DNA from: Adiantum capillus-veneris
Taxonomy: Eukaryota > Streptophyta > Polypodiopsida > Polypodiales > Pteridaceae
Length of the DNA stretch: 60,000 nucleotides
NCBI GenBank assembly: GCA_014529385.2
Contig: CM043953.1
Location: 92,496,842-92,556,841 of the forward strand
Direction: 5' to 3'
The notes beneath the pieces are model-generated. The model was given only the letters and a program-made list of their open reading frames with translations, ran no database searches and was not told the origin of the DNA. Position 1 is the first letter of the stretch, and the number at the start of each line of letters is the position of its first letter. Position numbers and translations under genes: made by a program. Shown here one piece after another: positions 22,105 to 32,400 of this stretch.

Positions 22105-25100
22105 CTACTCCACATTTGATACCATATCTGAACTTTGATCCAAGTGTGGCTGATGTGCACGAGTGAGGCCTTCTTTGGCTTTTAGAGCATGTCTTTCTGG
22201 AATCTTTATTCTAGAAAATGGTCCTTCTTTGTTGGGTCTCCAGGACCAAACAATTGCATCTATAGTTTCCCACACTTGTGGGTCCTTATAGTTGACAGCC
22301 CAATAACCCTTCCAACAATTACTGTAAGCTTGAGTATCTGTCATCCCACTTTTTCTCGCGCAAGGTGCCCAATATTGAATCAAGAGTTTTCTGTAGTTTG
22401 GTGATGTAGGCTCATTATCAATGTCAGATAAAGCCATTGCAAGCCACACTGGATAGATTTCTGTGTCACTCGGAACAAGCATAAGAAAGTCACCTTGGTG
22501 CACATCAGACATAGGGTCAAACTCTTCCCTTGGCCTATCTCGTTGAGGCCCACAAAAATGATCATTCAACTCTTCAAGGCCTAGGAATCTTTCTGCTCCT
22601 TGTTGCAAATTCATTGTAGTGCTTTGTAGATGAGAATATTCTTGAGTTTTTGGCCAAAACATTTCATACAAGACTCCCTCTGATATGATTGCTTTTCCAA
22701 TCTCTTCAATTACCTTACTCCAATAATCTATCACGGGTCTATAATATCGCGGAATACTTGAACCATTCCCTAAATTTTTCCAAAATTTTATATAGTTCTT
22801 TAGCCCCAAAATGACTTCTTCGTGGGCCTTGACATACTCCGCCATTTGTACTAGAGGTGGATCTCCATGTGGTAACATTGGCTTGCCTTCTGTGTCTGTT
22901 TTCCAAAGGCGAATACTTCCACTCCAACTTGATACACCTACATGTGCCTTATATTGCATCATTGGTGTCTCATCTTGCATAAAGAACCTGAACTGAAGCG
23001 GTTTGGAATGTCCAACAAGTATGTCTTGTCCATCACAAAGATAGCCATCACAATATTGCTTGAAATCAGGGATCTTTGTGAGAAAAAATGGAGCTGGAGA
23101 TGAAGATGAGCTGTTTCGTAATGTATCCATCAAATGTGGCAAAGTATAGGTTTGTGTAACTCTCAACTTCTCTGAAAACCTACTAAACATGGCGTCTATG
23201 TCCTCATGTGTATGCCCAACCATTAAAAATCCCAGCTGGATGGTTTTGAAAACACCCCTTGCAACAAGCATTGACAAATAGGCAAATAAGTATCGATTTT
23301 TGTTTTCCCCTGCACAATTATCCAATTGTAGCAACAAGTTCTCTGGCAATCTGCGAAATGTTGACCCCAATTCCTCTTCTGCAATTTCTGACGACTGCAC
23401 AATGGGCTCTTTTCCATCACTCAAGTTATGGTAGTCCAAAGCATCCCTTGAGTTCAAAGCATGTAGTAGTGAAATATTGCTCCTTGGAAGTCCATTTGTT
23501 ACTAGATCACCAAGAGGATGCTTATCTATCCTCTCGAGGTTATGTAAACAATTAGCAATTGAGCCAATTGTAAGATTTGGATCAGCTGGCCACAAACCAT
23601 TCAAGACAAAGTGTCCGTAATGACCTTCTCCATGTCCATGAGTGATCATGCCAATCAATGCCACCTGCAGATTATATCCTGAATCCACACCCTTGGGAAC
23701 AATGCGTAATCTAGGAATGGCAGTCTTCTTTTGATCCATCTTATCATGGATTATGCATACATATTTTTGTGGTTGAGTTTCTGAATACGTGCGCCATGCA
23801 TAATATAGGCTTCTGCAACTCTTTTGTTGTGCCATGTGAACTTCTCTCTCCCTCAAGAGAAGAGCTCTCTCTTCAAGAGAAGGTTTAGCTTCTAACCTTG
23901 CCTTGATTGAGCTACAAATATTGCACTTAGAGAACTCACTCGTCTTTGTTAAAGTGACATGTGGGTACTCTTTGTTCCAAATTCTACCAAAAGAAGATTG
24001 GGATAGCTTCTTCTCATAGCCCATTTGGTCAAGTGTCGTGTTGATTTCACATAAAATATCCACTTGTTTGTATGTTGATGGAATCACCAATTGAGTCTCT
24101 CTTGAGCCATCTAGCAGTGTTCTACTTCTATGTGGCATTTTCTCAGAGTTATTTTCCACAAACTCGTTTAGTAGTGCTCTTGCTAAACTAGTATGTTGAA
24201 GTCCCCTTCTCAATGTACATGTGTTCCCATGTACATATTGGCGCACACCATTTTCAAAGTTCTCCTTGTATCGATAAAATGATGTCTTTGGTATTCCATG
24301 TAGCTCATACCATGCTCTACAACAAACAATAGAGCCATTTAGCCTGAATTGGTATCGTGACTTCTCATCTTTCTGATAACATATAGAAAGAACATCATAA
24401 ACATAATTAGTGCGTGATTTTTGAGACTCTCCCCAAAATTGTTGTCGTAACCTTGTCACCATATCACGATCTGCAAATTGGCAGCATTTTTGTGCACAAC
24501 AATCAATGCATGATACCCTTTGAATTGATTTGTTTGAAAGGTAAAAAGTCGAAGCTGGTGCTGCTTTTGATTTTTGAGTCCTGTTCATGAAAGTGTATCG
24601 TCTCTTCCTTGACAACTGGACAACATTACTCCCATCAAGTTTTTTTCCAACATTGCCATCGTTGGATACATCCTCATATGTAGCATGCATGCCATCAACA
24701 GGAACAAAGCGTTGTAATGGGCTCCCATTCAACATTGTTGTCTGCTTGATGGGCCACTTTAGCAAAGTGATGCTACCCACTTCAACCACATCATGAATGC
24801 TTGCATTTTCTCTTTCAATACCCACACCCACACAATCAGGACCAAGTTCCTGAAAGTTGACATAATCATGTGGAAATACATATAAGATGGTCCCTTCATT
24901 CATGGTTTGCATCATTGTGTCATCTTTTAAAAGGACCCTCTGATTTCTCCAAGACTCTCGAATCATTGCTTCAAATTCTGGGCTTGTCATAGGTATTGCA
25001 TCTGTAACTAGAGGATCAGAATGATCATGTTCTTCATCACCATTGTAGCTTTCGTGTGGATCAATTAAGTTCCCATTTAATACAAAAGATTGCAAAAGAA

Positions 25101-25332
25101 GCTTTGACCATCGAACAGCACTCCATAATGAGCCTTGGAGAGATGAAGTATCCATTGTAGGAAAAGGTAGGACCACATCCTTCAAGCATTCCTCCACTAG
25201 TATGGAGACATTTCCCAGCCCTATCTTTGTACCACCACAAGTGGAATCTGGATCTGTTCTACACACACAACCAATACCAACGATTTCATTGTCAAGTATC
25301 ATATGTACTTTCTCCCCAGATTCAAAGTCCAT
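22105..25332 (-). CDS. Putative DDD transposase with DUF7869-like core
   Basis: A 1075-residue single-exon frame. Residues 10-80 (IVGIGCVCRTDPDSTCGG, LPFPTMDT, GSLWSAVRWSKLLL) resemble the small N-terminal domain of plant Ptta/En/Spm-type proteins (DUF8039, from memory). Cysteine clusters at 275-284 and 470-473 look zinc-binding. The core 520-720 resembles DUF7869 and has candidate catalytic acids at D530 (HDKMDQKK), D671 (LQLDNCAGENKN) and E710/D711/D713 (GHTHEDIDAMF), consistent with an RNase H fold. Residues 945-1050 look like the small BAH/chromo-like tail of such proteins. An acceptor (CTTACAG, exon from 25333) lies right before the ATG, so a leader exon is probably upstream. Its place at the end of a TIR element supports the transposase role; catalysis is inferred. 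Confidence 0.85.
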   Translation of the reverse strand: MDFESGEKVHMILDNEIVGIGCVCRTDPDSTCGGTKIGLGNVSILVEECLKDVVLPFPTMDTSSLQGSLWSAVRWSKLLLQSFVLNGNLIDPHESYNGDEEHDHSDPLVTDAIPMTSPEFEAMIRESWRNQRVLLKDDTMMQTMNEGTILYVFPHDYVNFQELGPDCVGVGIERENASIHDVVEVGSITLLKWPIKQTTMLNGSPLQRFVPVDGMHATYEDVSNDGNVGKKLDGSNVVQLSRKRRYTFMNRTQKSKAAPASTFYLSNKSIQRVSCIDCCAQKCCQFADRDMVTRLRQQFWGESQKSRTNYVYDVLSICYQKDEKSRYQFRLNGSIVCCRAWYELHGIPKTSFYRYKENFENGVRQYVHGNTCTLRRGLQHTSLARALLNEFVENNSEKMPHRSRTLLDGSRETQLVIPSTYKQVDILCEINTTLDQMGYEKKLSQSSFGRIWNKEYPHVTLTKTSEFSKCNICSSIKARLEAKPSLEERALLLREREVHMAQQKSCRSLYYAWRTYSETQPQKYVCIIHDKMDQKKTAIPRLRIVPKGVDSGYNLQVALIGMITHGHGEGHYGHFVLNGLWPADPNLTIGSIANCLHNLERIDKHPLGDLVTNGLPRSNISLLHALNSRDALDYHNLSDGKEPIVQSSEIAEEELGSTFRRLPENLLLQLDNCAGENKNRYLFAYLSMLVARGVFKTIQLGFLMVGHTHEDIDAMFSRFSEKLRVTQTYTLPHLMDTLRNSSSSSPAPFFLTKIPDFKQYCDGYLCDGQDILVGHSKPLQFRFFMQDETPMMQYKAHVGVSSWSGSIRLWKTDTEGKPMLPHGDPPLVQMAEYVKAHEEVILGLKNYIKFWKNLGNGSSIPRYYRPVIDYWSKVIEEIGKAIISEGVLYEMFWPKTQEYSHLQSTTMNLQQGAERFLGLEELNDHFCGPQRDRPREEFDPMSDVHQGDFLMLVPSDTEIYPVWLAMALSDIDNEPTSPNYRKLLIQYWAPCARKSGMTDTQAYSNCWKGYWAVNYKDPQVWETIDAIVWSWRPNKEGPFSRIKIPERHALKAKEGLTRAHQPHLDQSSDMVSNVE

Positions 25333-25420
25333 CCTGTAAGTAAAAAGATTACATTGTTAAATCCATAGTTATAGAAAAATACTCTTCAAACCAAAAATCA
25401 TGCTACAACATGAAAAAGGT

Positions 25421-27330
25421 TTGCATAGGTTGGACAAGTGGTGAACCTTGAGACCAAATCCTCCTTGCTATATTAATGGAAGCAAGGTTGGACAAGTGGT
25501 GGACCTTGAAACCAAAGCCTCTTTGCTATATGAGAGCATAGGTTGGACAAGTGGTGGACCTAGTTGTAATACCCACTGCCACCTATCAACTACTATAGGA
25601 CTATGCTTTCCAATGTCCAAGTATCCCTTGAGTCTTTCAAGGTTGAACACGTGGTGGACCTTGAAACAAAAATCCCCTTTCTATATCAGAGCATAGCTTG
25701 GACAAGTGGTGGACCTAGTTATAATGCCCAATATCCAAGGTGAAATACCTTAGGACTTTGCTACCTTGCTTGCCAATGTTTACGTAGCCCCTCATTTCTT
25801 TAATGGAAGTAAGGTTGGACAAGTGGTGGACCTTGAAACCAAAGCCTCTTTGCTATATAAGAGCATAGGTTGGACCTAGTTTTAATACCCACTGCCACCT
25901 ATCAACTACTATAGGACTATGCTTTCCAATGTCCAAGTATCCCTTGAGTCTTTCAAGGTTGAACACGTGGTGGACCTTGAAACAAAAATCCCCTTTCTAT
26001 ATTAGAAAGGTTGAACACATGGTGGACCTTTAAACGAAAATCCCCTTTCTTTATCAGAGCATAGCTTGGACAAGTGGTGGACCTAGTTATAATGCCCAAT
26101 ATCCAAGGTGAAACACCTTAGAACCTTGCTACCTTGCTTGCCAATGTTTACGTAGCCCCTCATTTCTTTAATGGAAGCAAGGTTGGACAAGTGGTGGACC
26201 TTGAAAGCAAAGCCTCTTTGCGATATGAGAGCATAGGTTGGACCTAGTTGTAATACCCACTGCCACCTATCAACTACTATAGGACTATGCTTTCCAATGT
26301 CCAAGTATCCCTTGAGTCTTGCAAGGTTGAACACGTGGTGGACCTTGAAACCAAAATCCCCTTTCTATATTAGAAAGGTTGAACACATGGTGGACCTTTA
26401 AACGAAAATCCCCTTTCTTTATCAGAGCATAGCTTGGACAAGTGGTGGACCTAGTTATAATGCCCAATATCCAAGGTGAAACACCTTAGAACCTTGCTAC
26501 CTTGCTTGCCAATGTTTACGTAGCCCCTCATTTCTTTAATGGAAGCAAGGTTGGACAAGTGGTGGACCTTGAAAGAAAAGCCTCTTTGCGATATGAGAGC
26601 ATAGGTTGGACCTAGTTGTAATACCCACTGCCACCTATCAACTACTATAGGACTATGCTTTCCAATGTCCAAGTATCCCTTGAGTCTTGCAAGGTTGAAC
26701 ACGTGGTGGACCTTGAAACCAAAATCCCCTTTCCATATCAGAGCATAGCTTGGACAAGTGGTGGACCTAGTTATAAAGCCCCTCCTTTCTTTAATGGAAG
26801 AAAGGTTGGAAAAGTGGTGAATCTTGAAACCCAAACCCTTTGGCTATATATAGAGGATATCTTGGACAAGTGGTGGGCTTAGTTGTAGTATCCAATGTCC
26901 AAGGTCCAAGGTGAACTATGTAAAGACCTTACTTCCAAAAACAGAGTCGTACAAGTGGTTCTCCTTGAAACCAAAACCTCCTTAGTGTATTAGAACATAG
27001 CTTGGAGAAGTGGTGGACTTAGTTGTAATGGTGAATGTCCAAAGCAAACTATTATAGGACCTTGCTTCCCAAATCAAGTTTGGACAAGTGGTGGATCTTG
27101 AAACCAAAACCCCCTTACTCTATTAGAGCATAGCTTAGATAAGTGGTGGACCTAGCTGCCATGGAAAATGTTCAATCTGAACTGCTGCAAGACCTTGCTA
27201 TTAAATGTCTAAGTAGAGCTAGCTTCTTTAATGGAATCAAGGTTGGGAAAGTGGTGCATCTTGAAACCAAAAGCCCTTTATTGTATTAGAGCATAGCTTG
27301 GACAAGTGAGGGACCTAGTTTTAATGTGTG
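25421..27330 (+). repeat. Array 1: forward GGACAAGTGGTGGACC repeats
   Basis: Degenerate copies of TTGGACAAGTGGTGGACC recur every 50-130 bp in the forward direction. A higher-order unit of about 366 bp, marked by GGACTATGCTTTCCAATG, occurs at about 25604, 25916, 26282 and 26650. The copies get weaker toward 27.3 kb. Open frames inside are by-products of the repeats. It lies upstream of the minus-strand transposase gene and is probably in its leader intron. Confidence 0.9.
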
Positions 27331-27895
27331 ATGTCCAAAGAAAAGTATTACAAGACCTTGCTTTCCAATATTTGAATTGGTCAAGTGGTTAAAACTAAGT
27401 ATAAAACTTTGACCATTTTCTTCTCGAATTGCCAAAAAGCTAGTTTTAGACACCCCTAAATGAAAATGGTTTAGGGTGGCCTTAAACAATGTTTTTTCAA
27501 AGACTTGAACAAAAGGGTTGTTGAAGAGTAATGACAATTTATTGTGGCTTGAAGTGCCTGAGTATGTGAAAACAAGCCTAGGTTTTCCACGAGGCAAAAG
27601 GTGACATAATAAGAACATTGGAAAGTTAGGATTGACCATGTGGCCTAAACTTTGGCAAGTGAAGTGGTGGCCAAGTTTTGTGGCACAGTGTGCACTTGGT
27701 CCTATATGTGTTGACCACTTGGCTAAATCTAGGACCATAAGGCCAAACCTTTGGCACCTTAAATATAGTATGGGACATAATCTAGAACTGCTATAGTAAA
27801 TTAGTAGTATAGCTAATATGTTAATATTTGTATTATATTTAAGTATATGCTAATATAATTTATGTTCAAAATTTCACTAATGAAGAATGTTCCCA
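27331..27895. other. AT-rich spacer between array 1 and the GC-rich block
   Basis: A minus-strand frame of 150 codons (27286-27738) has no recognised domain and overlaps repeat sequence. No gene is supported. It may hold a promoter for the transposase gene. Confidence 0.35.
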
Positions 27896-27899
27896 TTTA

Positions 27900-28110
27900 G
27901 CACTCCAGATGCGGGGTCTTAGGGCAATGCCACAATGGGGTGACAAGGCAGCGCTTCCACGTGAGGTTTGGGGGTAGCGCTCTTGATGGGGATGTGGAAT
28001 ATAGCGCTCTCGATGGCGGGGCTTGGGAGGTTGATTTTGGGATATTGTTCTGAGCGGGGTCCTGGGGCAGCGCCCCAGGCGGGGTCCGGGGCAGCGTGTT
28101 TTTTTTAAGT
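27900..28110. other. GC-rich block with short repeats
   Basis: Unlike its AT-rich surroundings, this stretch repeats GCAGCGC, GCGGGG and GGGGTCC(G)GGGCAGCG motifs. It could be a promoter-proximal CpG-rich region or a small insertion. Function unknown. Confidence 0.5.
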
Positions 28111-28259
28111 GAATTCCTAGTATAGAGTTATGCATGTTTTTCATATTTTCAACCATGATTTCTTTAATTTTGGCCGTGTGAATTGGTTAATTTTTTATAT
28201 TGCTTTTGTTTTTTTTAATCCTATGATAAAACATGGACTTGTAGCATACGTGGCATTCT

Positions 28260-28549
28260 AATAAACCCTATCAAGATTAGGCACACAGAGAGCGCACGAG
28301 AAACGCACACAGAGAAAGCAGGCGAGCAGCAAAAACACAGAAAGCGCACAAGGATCGCACACAGTTGGAGTATACGCGCGCGTAGAGGAGCAAGCTCGGC
28401 ATCGTACACAACACACAGGTGGAGTGCACAGGATTGAAAGTTCGCGCACAAGACAAAGAAACAGCAGCGTACACAACGCTTTCCAGAAGGGCAGGATCGG
28501 GCAGTCTTCTCAGGAGACATTGCACACCTCACGAATAGAGAAAAAACAG
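28260..28549 (+). promoter_or_regulatory. Candidate noncoding leader exon of the cargo gene
   Basis: A CA/GA-rich, balanced-composition stretch without a long ATG frame ends in AAAACAG|GTATTT, a good 5' splice site (GT at 28550). The first downstream acceptor of equal quality on this strand is at 39022-39023 (TTTTTTTTGTTTCAG), just before the ATG of the ParB-like gene. A leader exon here would make array 2 a 10.5-kb leader intron. This is inference from splice signals only. Confidence 0.4.
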
Positions 28550-28554
28550 GTATT

Positions 28555-28985
28555 TCTCTCTCTCTCACTCTCTGTCTTTCTCCATATAGAGAAGATGGTT
28601 CTCTGTAACTCTTCTTGCACACACACTCTCTCGTCAAAAGACAGAGATACATAGTTTAAACGTATCCCCGCACACATACACATATTCCCACACATCGTCT
28701 TCCTCTCTTCCACATACATAACCACAGTGAAATCTGTTATCTTGCTGTCTCTCTCTTGAAAATACATGCACATATTCCCACACATCGTCTTCCTCACTTC
28801 CACATACATAACCACAATGAAATCTGTTATCTTGTTGTCTCTCTCTTGAAAATACGTGCACATATTCCCATACATCGTCTTCCTCTCTTCCACATACATA
28901 AACACAGTGAAATCTGTTATCTTTCTCTCTCCTCTCTCTAAAAAACAGTTATTTATCTCTCTCTCTCTCTCTATCTATCTATCTC
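28555..28985. repeat. Three 90-bp tandem units with TC-rich flanks
   Basis: Units start at 28679, 28769 and 28859 (CACATATTCCCACAC each, with CATCGTCTTCCTC). They are bordered by TC microsatellites at about 28555-28575 and 28950-28985. The open minus-strand frame across the units comes from the period of 90 being a multiple of three. Confidence 0.85.
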
Positions 28986-29430
28986 TGTATTTGCTATCTC
29001 TCTCTTGAAAATACATGCTCATGTATGTGTGCGTCTGTGTTATCTATGTGTATGTATGTATATTTGTGTTATTTCATTGTAATACTCATACATAATGCAG
29101 ATACACAATTACACTTAATTACGATATGCACACATAGTATATATACATACATAAATATCACAAATAACTAACACATTGTAATACTAGTAAAATTGAATGG
29201 AAGACTTACTTGCGTGATCTGTTAAAGTCGATTCTTGTAGCGAGTTCTGGATGTATGCTGAGCTGATTTTCCTCTAATCCATTTGTAGATATGATTGTAA
29301 CTTCTGTTTCTCAAAAATAGTAGTGTTGTTTAGTGATACACCTAATGGACATAAATGGTTTAAACTAGGACATGTAGACCAAAAATACGTGTATTTCTTT
29401 GGATGAATATATACACTTTTTGGTGACCCT
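28986..29430. other. Spacer before array 2
   Basis: TG/TA-rich sequence with short ACATAC repeats; no gene, no array core. Confidence 0.5.
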
Positions 29431-32400
29431 TACCACAAGTGGTGGACCTTAAGACCAATGGACTATAAGGACCTCCAAACAATACCTTGTACACTCAATC
29501 CTTCTTGGTATCTAGGTTGGACAAGTGGTGGACCTTGTTCAAATTCTCTAACCACTCTCTCTAACATGGTGACATAATTTAGGTGTGATAAATTCATATC
29601 TATGCAAACTAATATCAGTTTAGGCTTGTTAATTTGAATTTGTTTGAATTTATGTACAATATAATGATTTGAGGTTTGCATATTTGAATTTAGGTGGTAT
29701 AATGATATCTTTTTGTGGTAAACTTGAATTTAAAATCAATTTTGCGTAGAATATTTTAAATTTAAGTAGTAAAATTTAAATTTTTATAAAAAAGTTTGAA
29801 TTTTAAAATTTGGGCGGGATAGTTTAAAATTTAGGCGGGATATTTAAGATTTGGGAGGGATATTTTAAATTTAGGCGGGAAGGTTTTGAATTTATAGCGA
29901 GATCTCCCTTACATAAGAGAGTATAGGTTGGACAAGTGGTGGACCTTCAAGCTAGAGCATCCATGCTACTGGACATGATAGGTAGGGAATCTAGTTGAAT
30001 ATTGTATGTATAATATATATGTAATAGATCTAGCTTGGACAAGTGGTGGACCTTGGAATAAAACCCCATGTAAAACATATCATGCACATTCCAAGTGGTC
30101 AAAAAAAATATCATTTAGAATATAGCCTTATAGGTTGGACAAGTGGTGGACCTTAACACCCAGATATTCTTCATATAATGACATAGCGTGGAAAACTGGT
30201 GAATCTTGAGACCAAACCATGCTACTAGCGATAATAGCTTGGACAAGTGGTGGACCTTGAAAGTAAACCCCCCATCTACGAAATATCGTGGGTTTAAGGT
30301 ATTTCGATGGAGCCTAGCATCTTGGAGACATCGTGCATCTTGCTTCTCTTCATGTTTCAATGGAGCCTATCTTGGACAAATGGTGGAGCATCCTTCTCTC
30401 CATGTTTCAATGGACCCTAGCTTGGACAAGTGGTGGACCTTTACTTCTCTCTATTATTCAATAGAGTTAGCTTGGACAAGTGGTGGACCTTGGAACCAAA
30501 CCCCCATTTAAAACCTATCATGGTCACTCCAAGTGGTGAGAAAGAATAACCTTTAAGATATAGCCTTATAGGTTGGACAAGTGGTGGACCTTAACACGCG
30601 CATATTCTTAATTTAATGACATAGAGTGGAAAAGTGGTGAATCTTGAGACCAAACCACTCAGGCTACTACCAATAATAGCTTGGACAAGTGGTGGACCTT
30701 GACTGTAAACCCCTCATCTACGACATATCGTGGGTTTAATGTTTTTCGATGGAGCCTAGCATCTTGGAGACATGGTGCACCTTGATTCTCCTCATGTTTC
30801 AATGGAGCCTACCTTGCACAAATGGTGGAGCGTCCTTCTCTCCATGTTTCAATGGACCCTAGCTTAGACAAGGGGTGGACCTTTGCTTCTCTCTATGTTT
30901 CAATAGAGTTAGCTTGGACAAGTGGTGGACCTTGGAACCAAACCCCCATGTAAAACCTATCATGGTCACTCCAAGTAGTAAGAAAGAATAACCTTTAAGA
31001 TGTAGCCTTATAGGTTGGACAAGTGGTGGACCTTAACACCCACATATTCTTAATAAAAGTGGTGAATCTTGAGACCAAACCACTCAGGCTACTAGCAATA
31101 ATAGCTTGGACAAGTGGTGGACCTTGAATGTAAACCCCTCATCTACGAAATATCGTGGGTTTAATGTATTTTGATGGAGCCTAGCATCTTGGAGACATGG
31201 TGCAGCTTGCTTCTCGTCATGTTTCAATGGAGCCTATCTTGGACAAATGGTGGAGCATCCTTCTCTCCATGTTTCAATGGACCCTAGCTTGGACAAGTGG
31301 TGGACCTTTACTTCTCTCTATTTTCAATAGAGTTAGCTTGGACAAGTGGTGGACCTTGGAACCAAACCCCCATTTAAAACCTATCATGGTCACTCCAAGT
31401 GGTGAGAAAGAATAACCTTTAAGATATAGCCTTATAGGTTGGACAAGTGGTGGACCTTAACACGCGCATATTCTTAATTTAATGACATAGAGTGGAAAAG
31501 TGGTGAATCTTGAGACCAAACCACTCAGGCTACTAGCAATAATAGCTTGGACAAGTGGTGGACCTTGACTGTAAACCCCTCATCTACGACATATCGTGGG
31601 TTTAATGTTTTTCGATGGAGCCTAGCATCTTGGAGACATGGTGCACCTTGATTCTCCTCATGTTTCAATGGAGCCTACCTTGCACAAATGGTGGAGCGTC
31701 CTTCTCTCCATGTTTCAATGGACCCTAGCTTAGACAAGGGGTGGACCTTTGCTTGTCTCTATGTTTCAATAGAGTTAGCTTGGACAAGTGGTGGACCTTG
31801 GAACCAAACCCCCATGTAAAACCTATCATGGTCACTCCAAGTAGTAAGAAAGAATAACCTTTAAGATGTAGCCTTATAGGTTGGACAAGTGGTGGACCTT
31901 AACACCCACATATTCTTAATATAATGACATAGAGTGGAAAAATGGTGAATCTTGAGACCAAACCACTCAGGCTACTACCAATAATAGCTTGGACAAGTGT
32001 TGGACCTTGAATGTAAACCCCTCATCTACGACATATCATGGGTTTAATGTTTTTCGATGGAGCCTAGCATCTTGGAGTCATGGTGCACCTTGATTCTCCT
32101 CATGTTTCAATGGAGCCTACCTTGGACAAATGGTGGAGCGTCCTTCTCTCCATGTTTCAATGGACCCTAGCTTAGACAAGGGGTGGACCTTTGCTTCTCT
32201 CTATGTTTCAATAGAGTTAGCTTGGACAAGTGGTGGACCTTGGAACCAAACCCCCATGTAAAACCTATCATGGTCACTCCAAGTAGTAAGAAAGAATAAC
32301 CTTTAAGATGTAGCCTTATAGGTTGGACAAGTGGTGGACCTTAACACCCACATATTCTTAATAAAAGTGGTGAATCTTGAGACCAAACCACTCAGGCTAC

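Noticed and set aside
27866-28156. Minus-strand 96-codon frame rich in R and P
   Set aside because: It lies over the GC-rich short-repeat block; the open frame follows from base composition and resembles no protein family known to me.
28510-28905. Minus-strand frame with three MYVEERKTMCGNMC-like repeats
   Set aside because: The three 90-bp tandem units have a period divisible by three, which keeps a frame open by itself. Low complexity, no domain.
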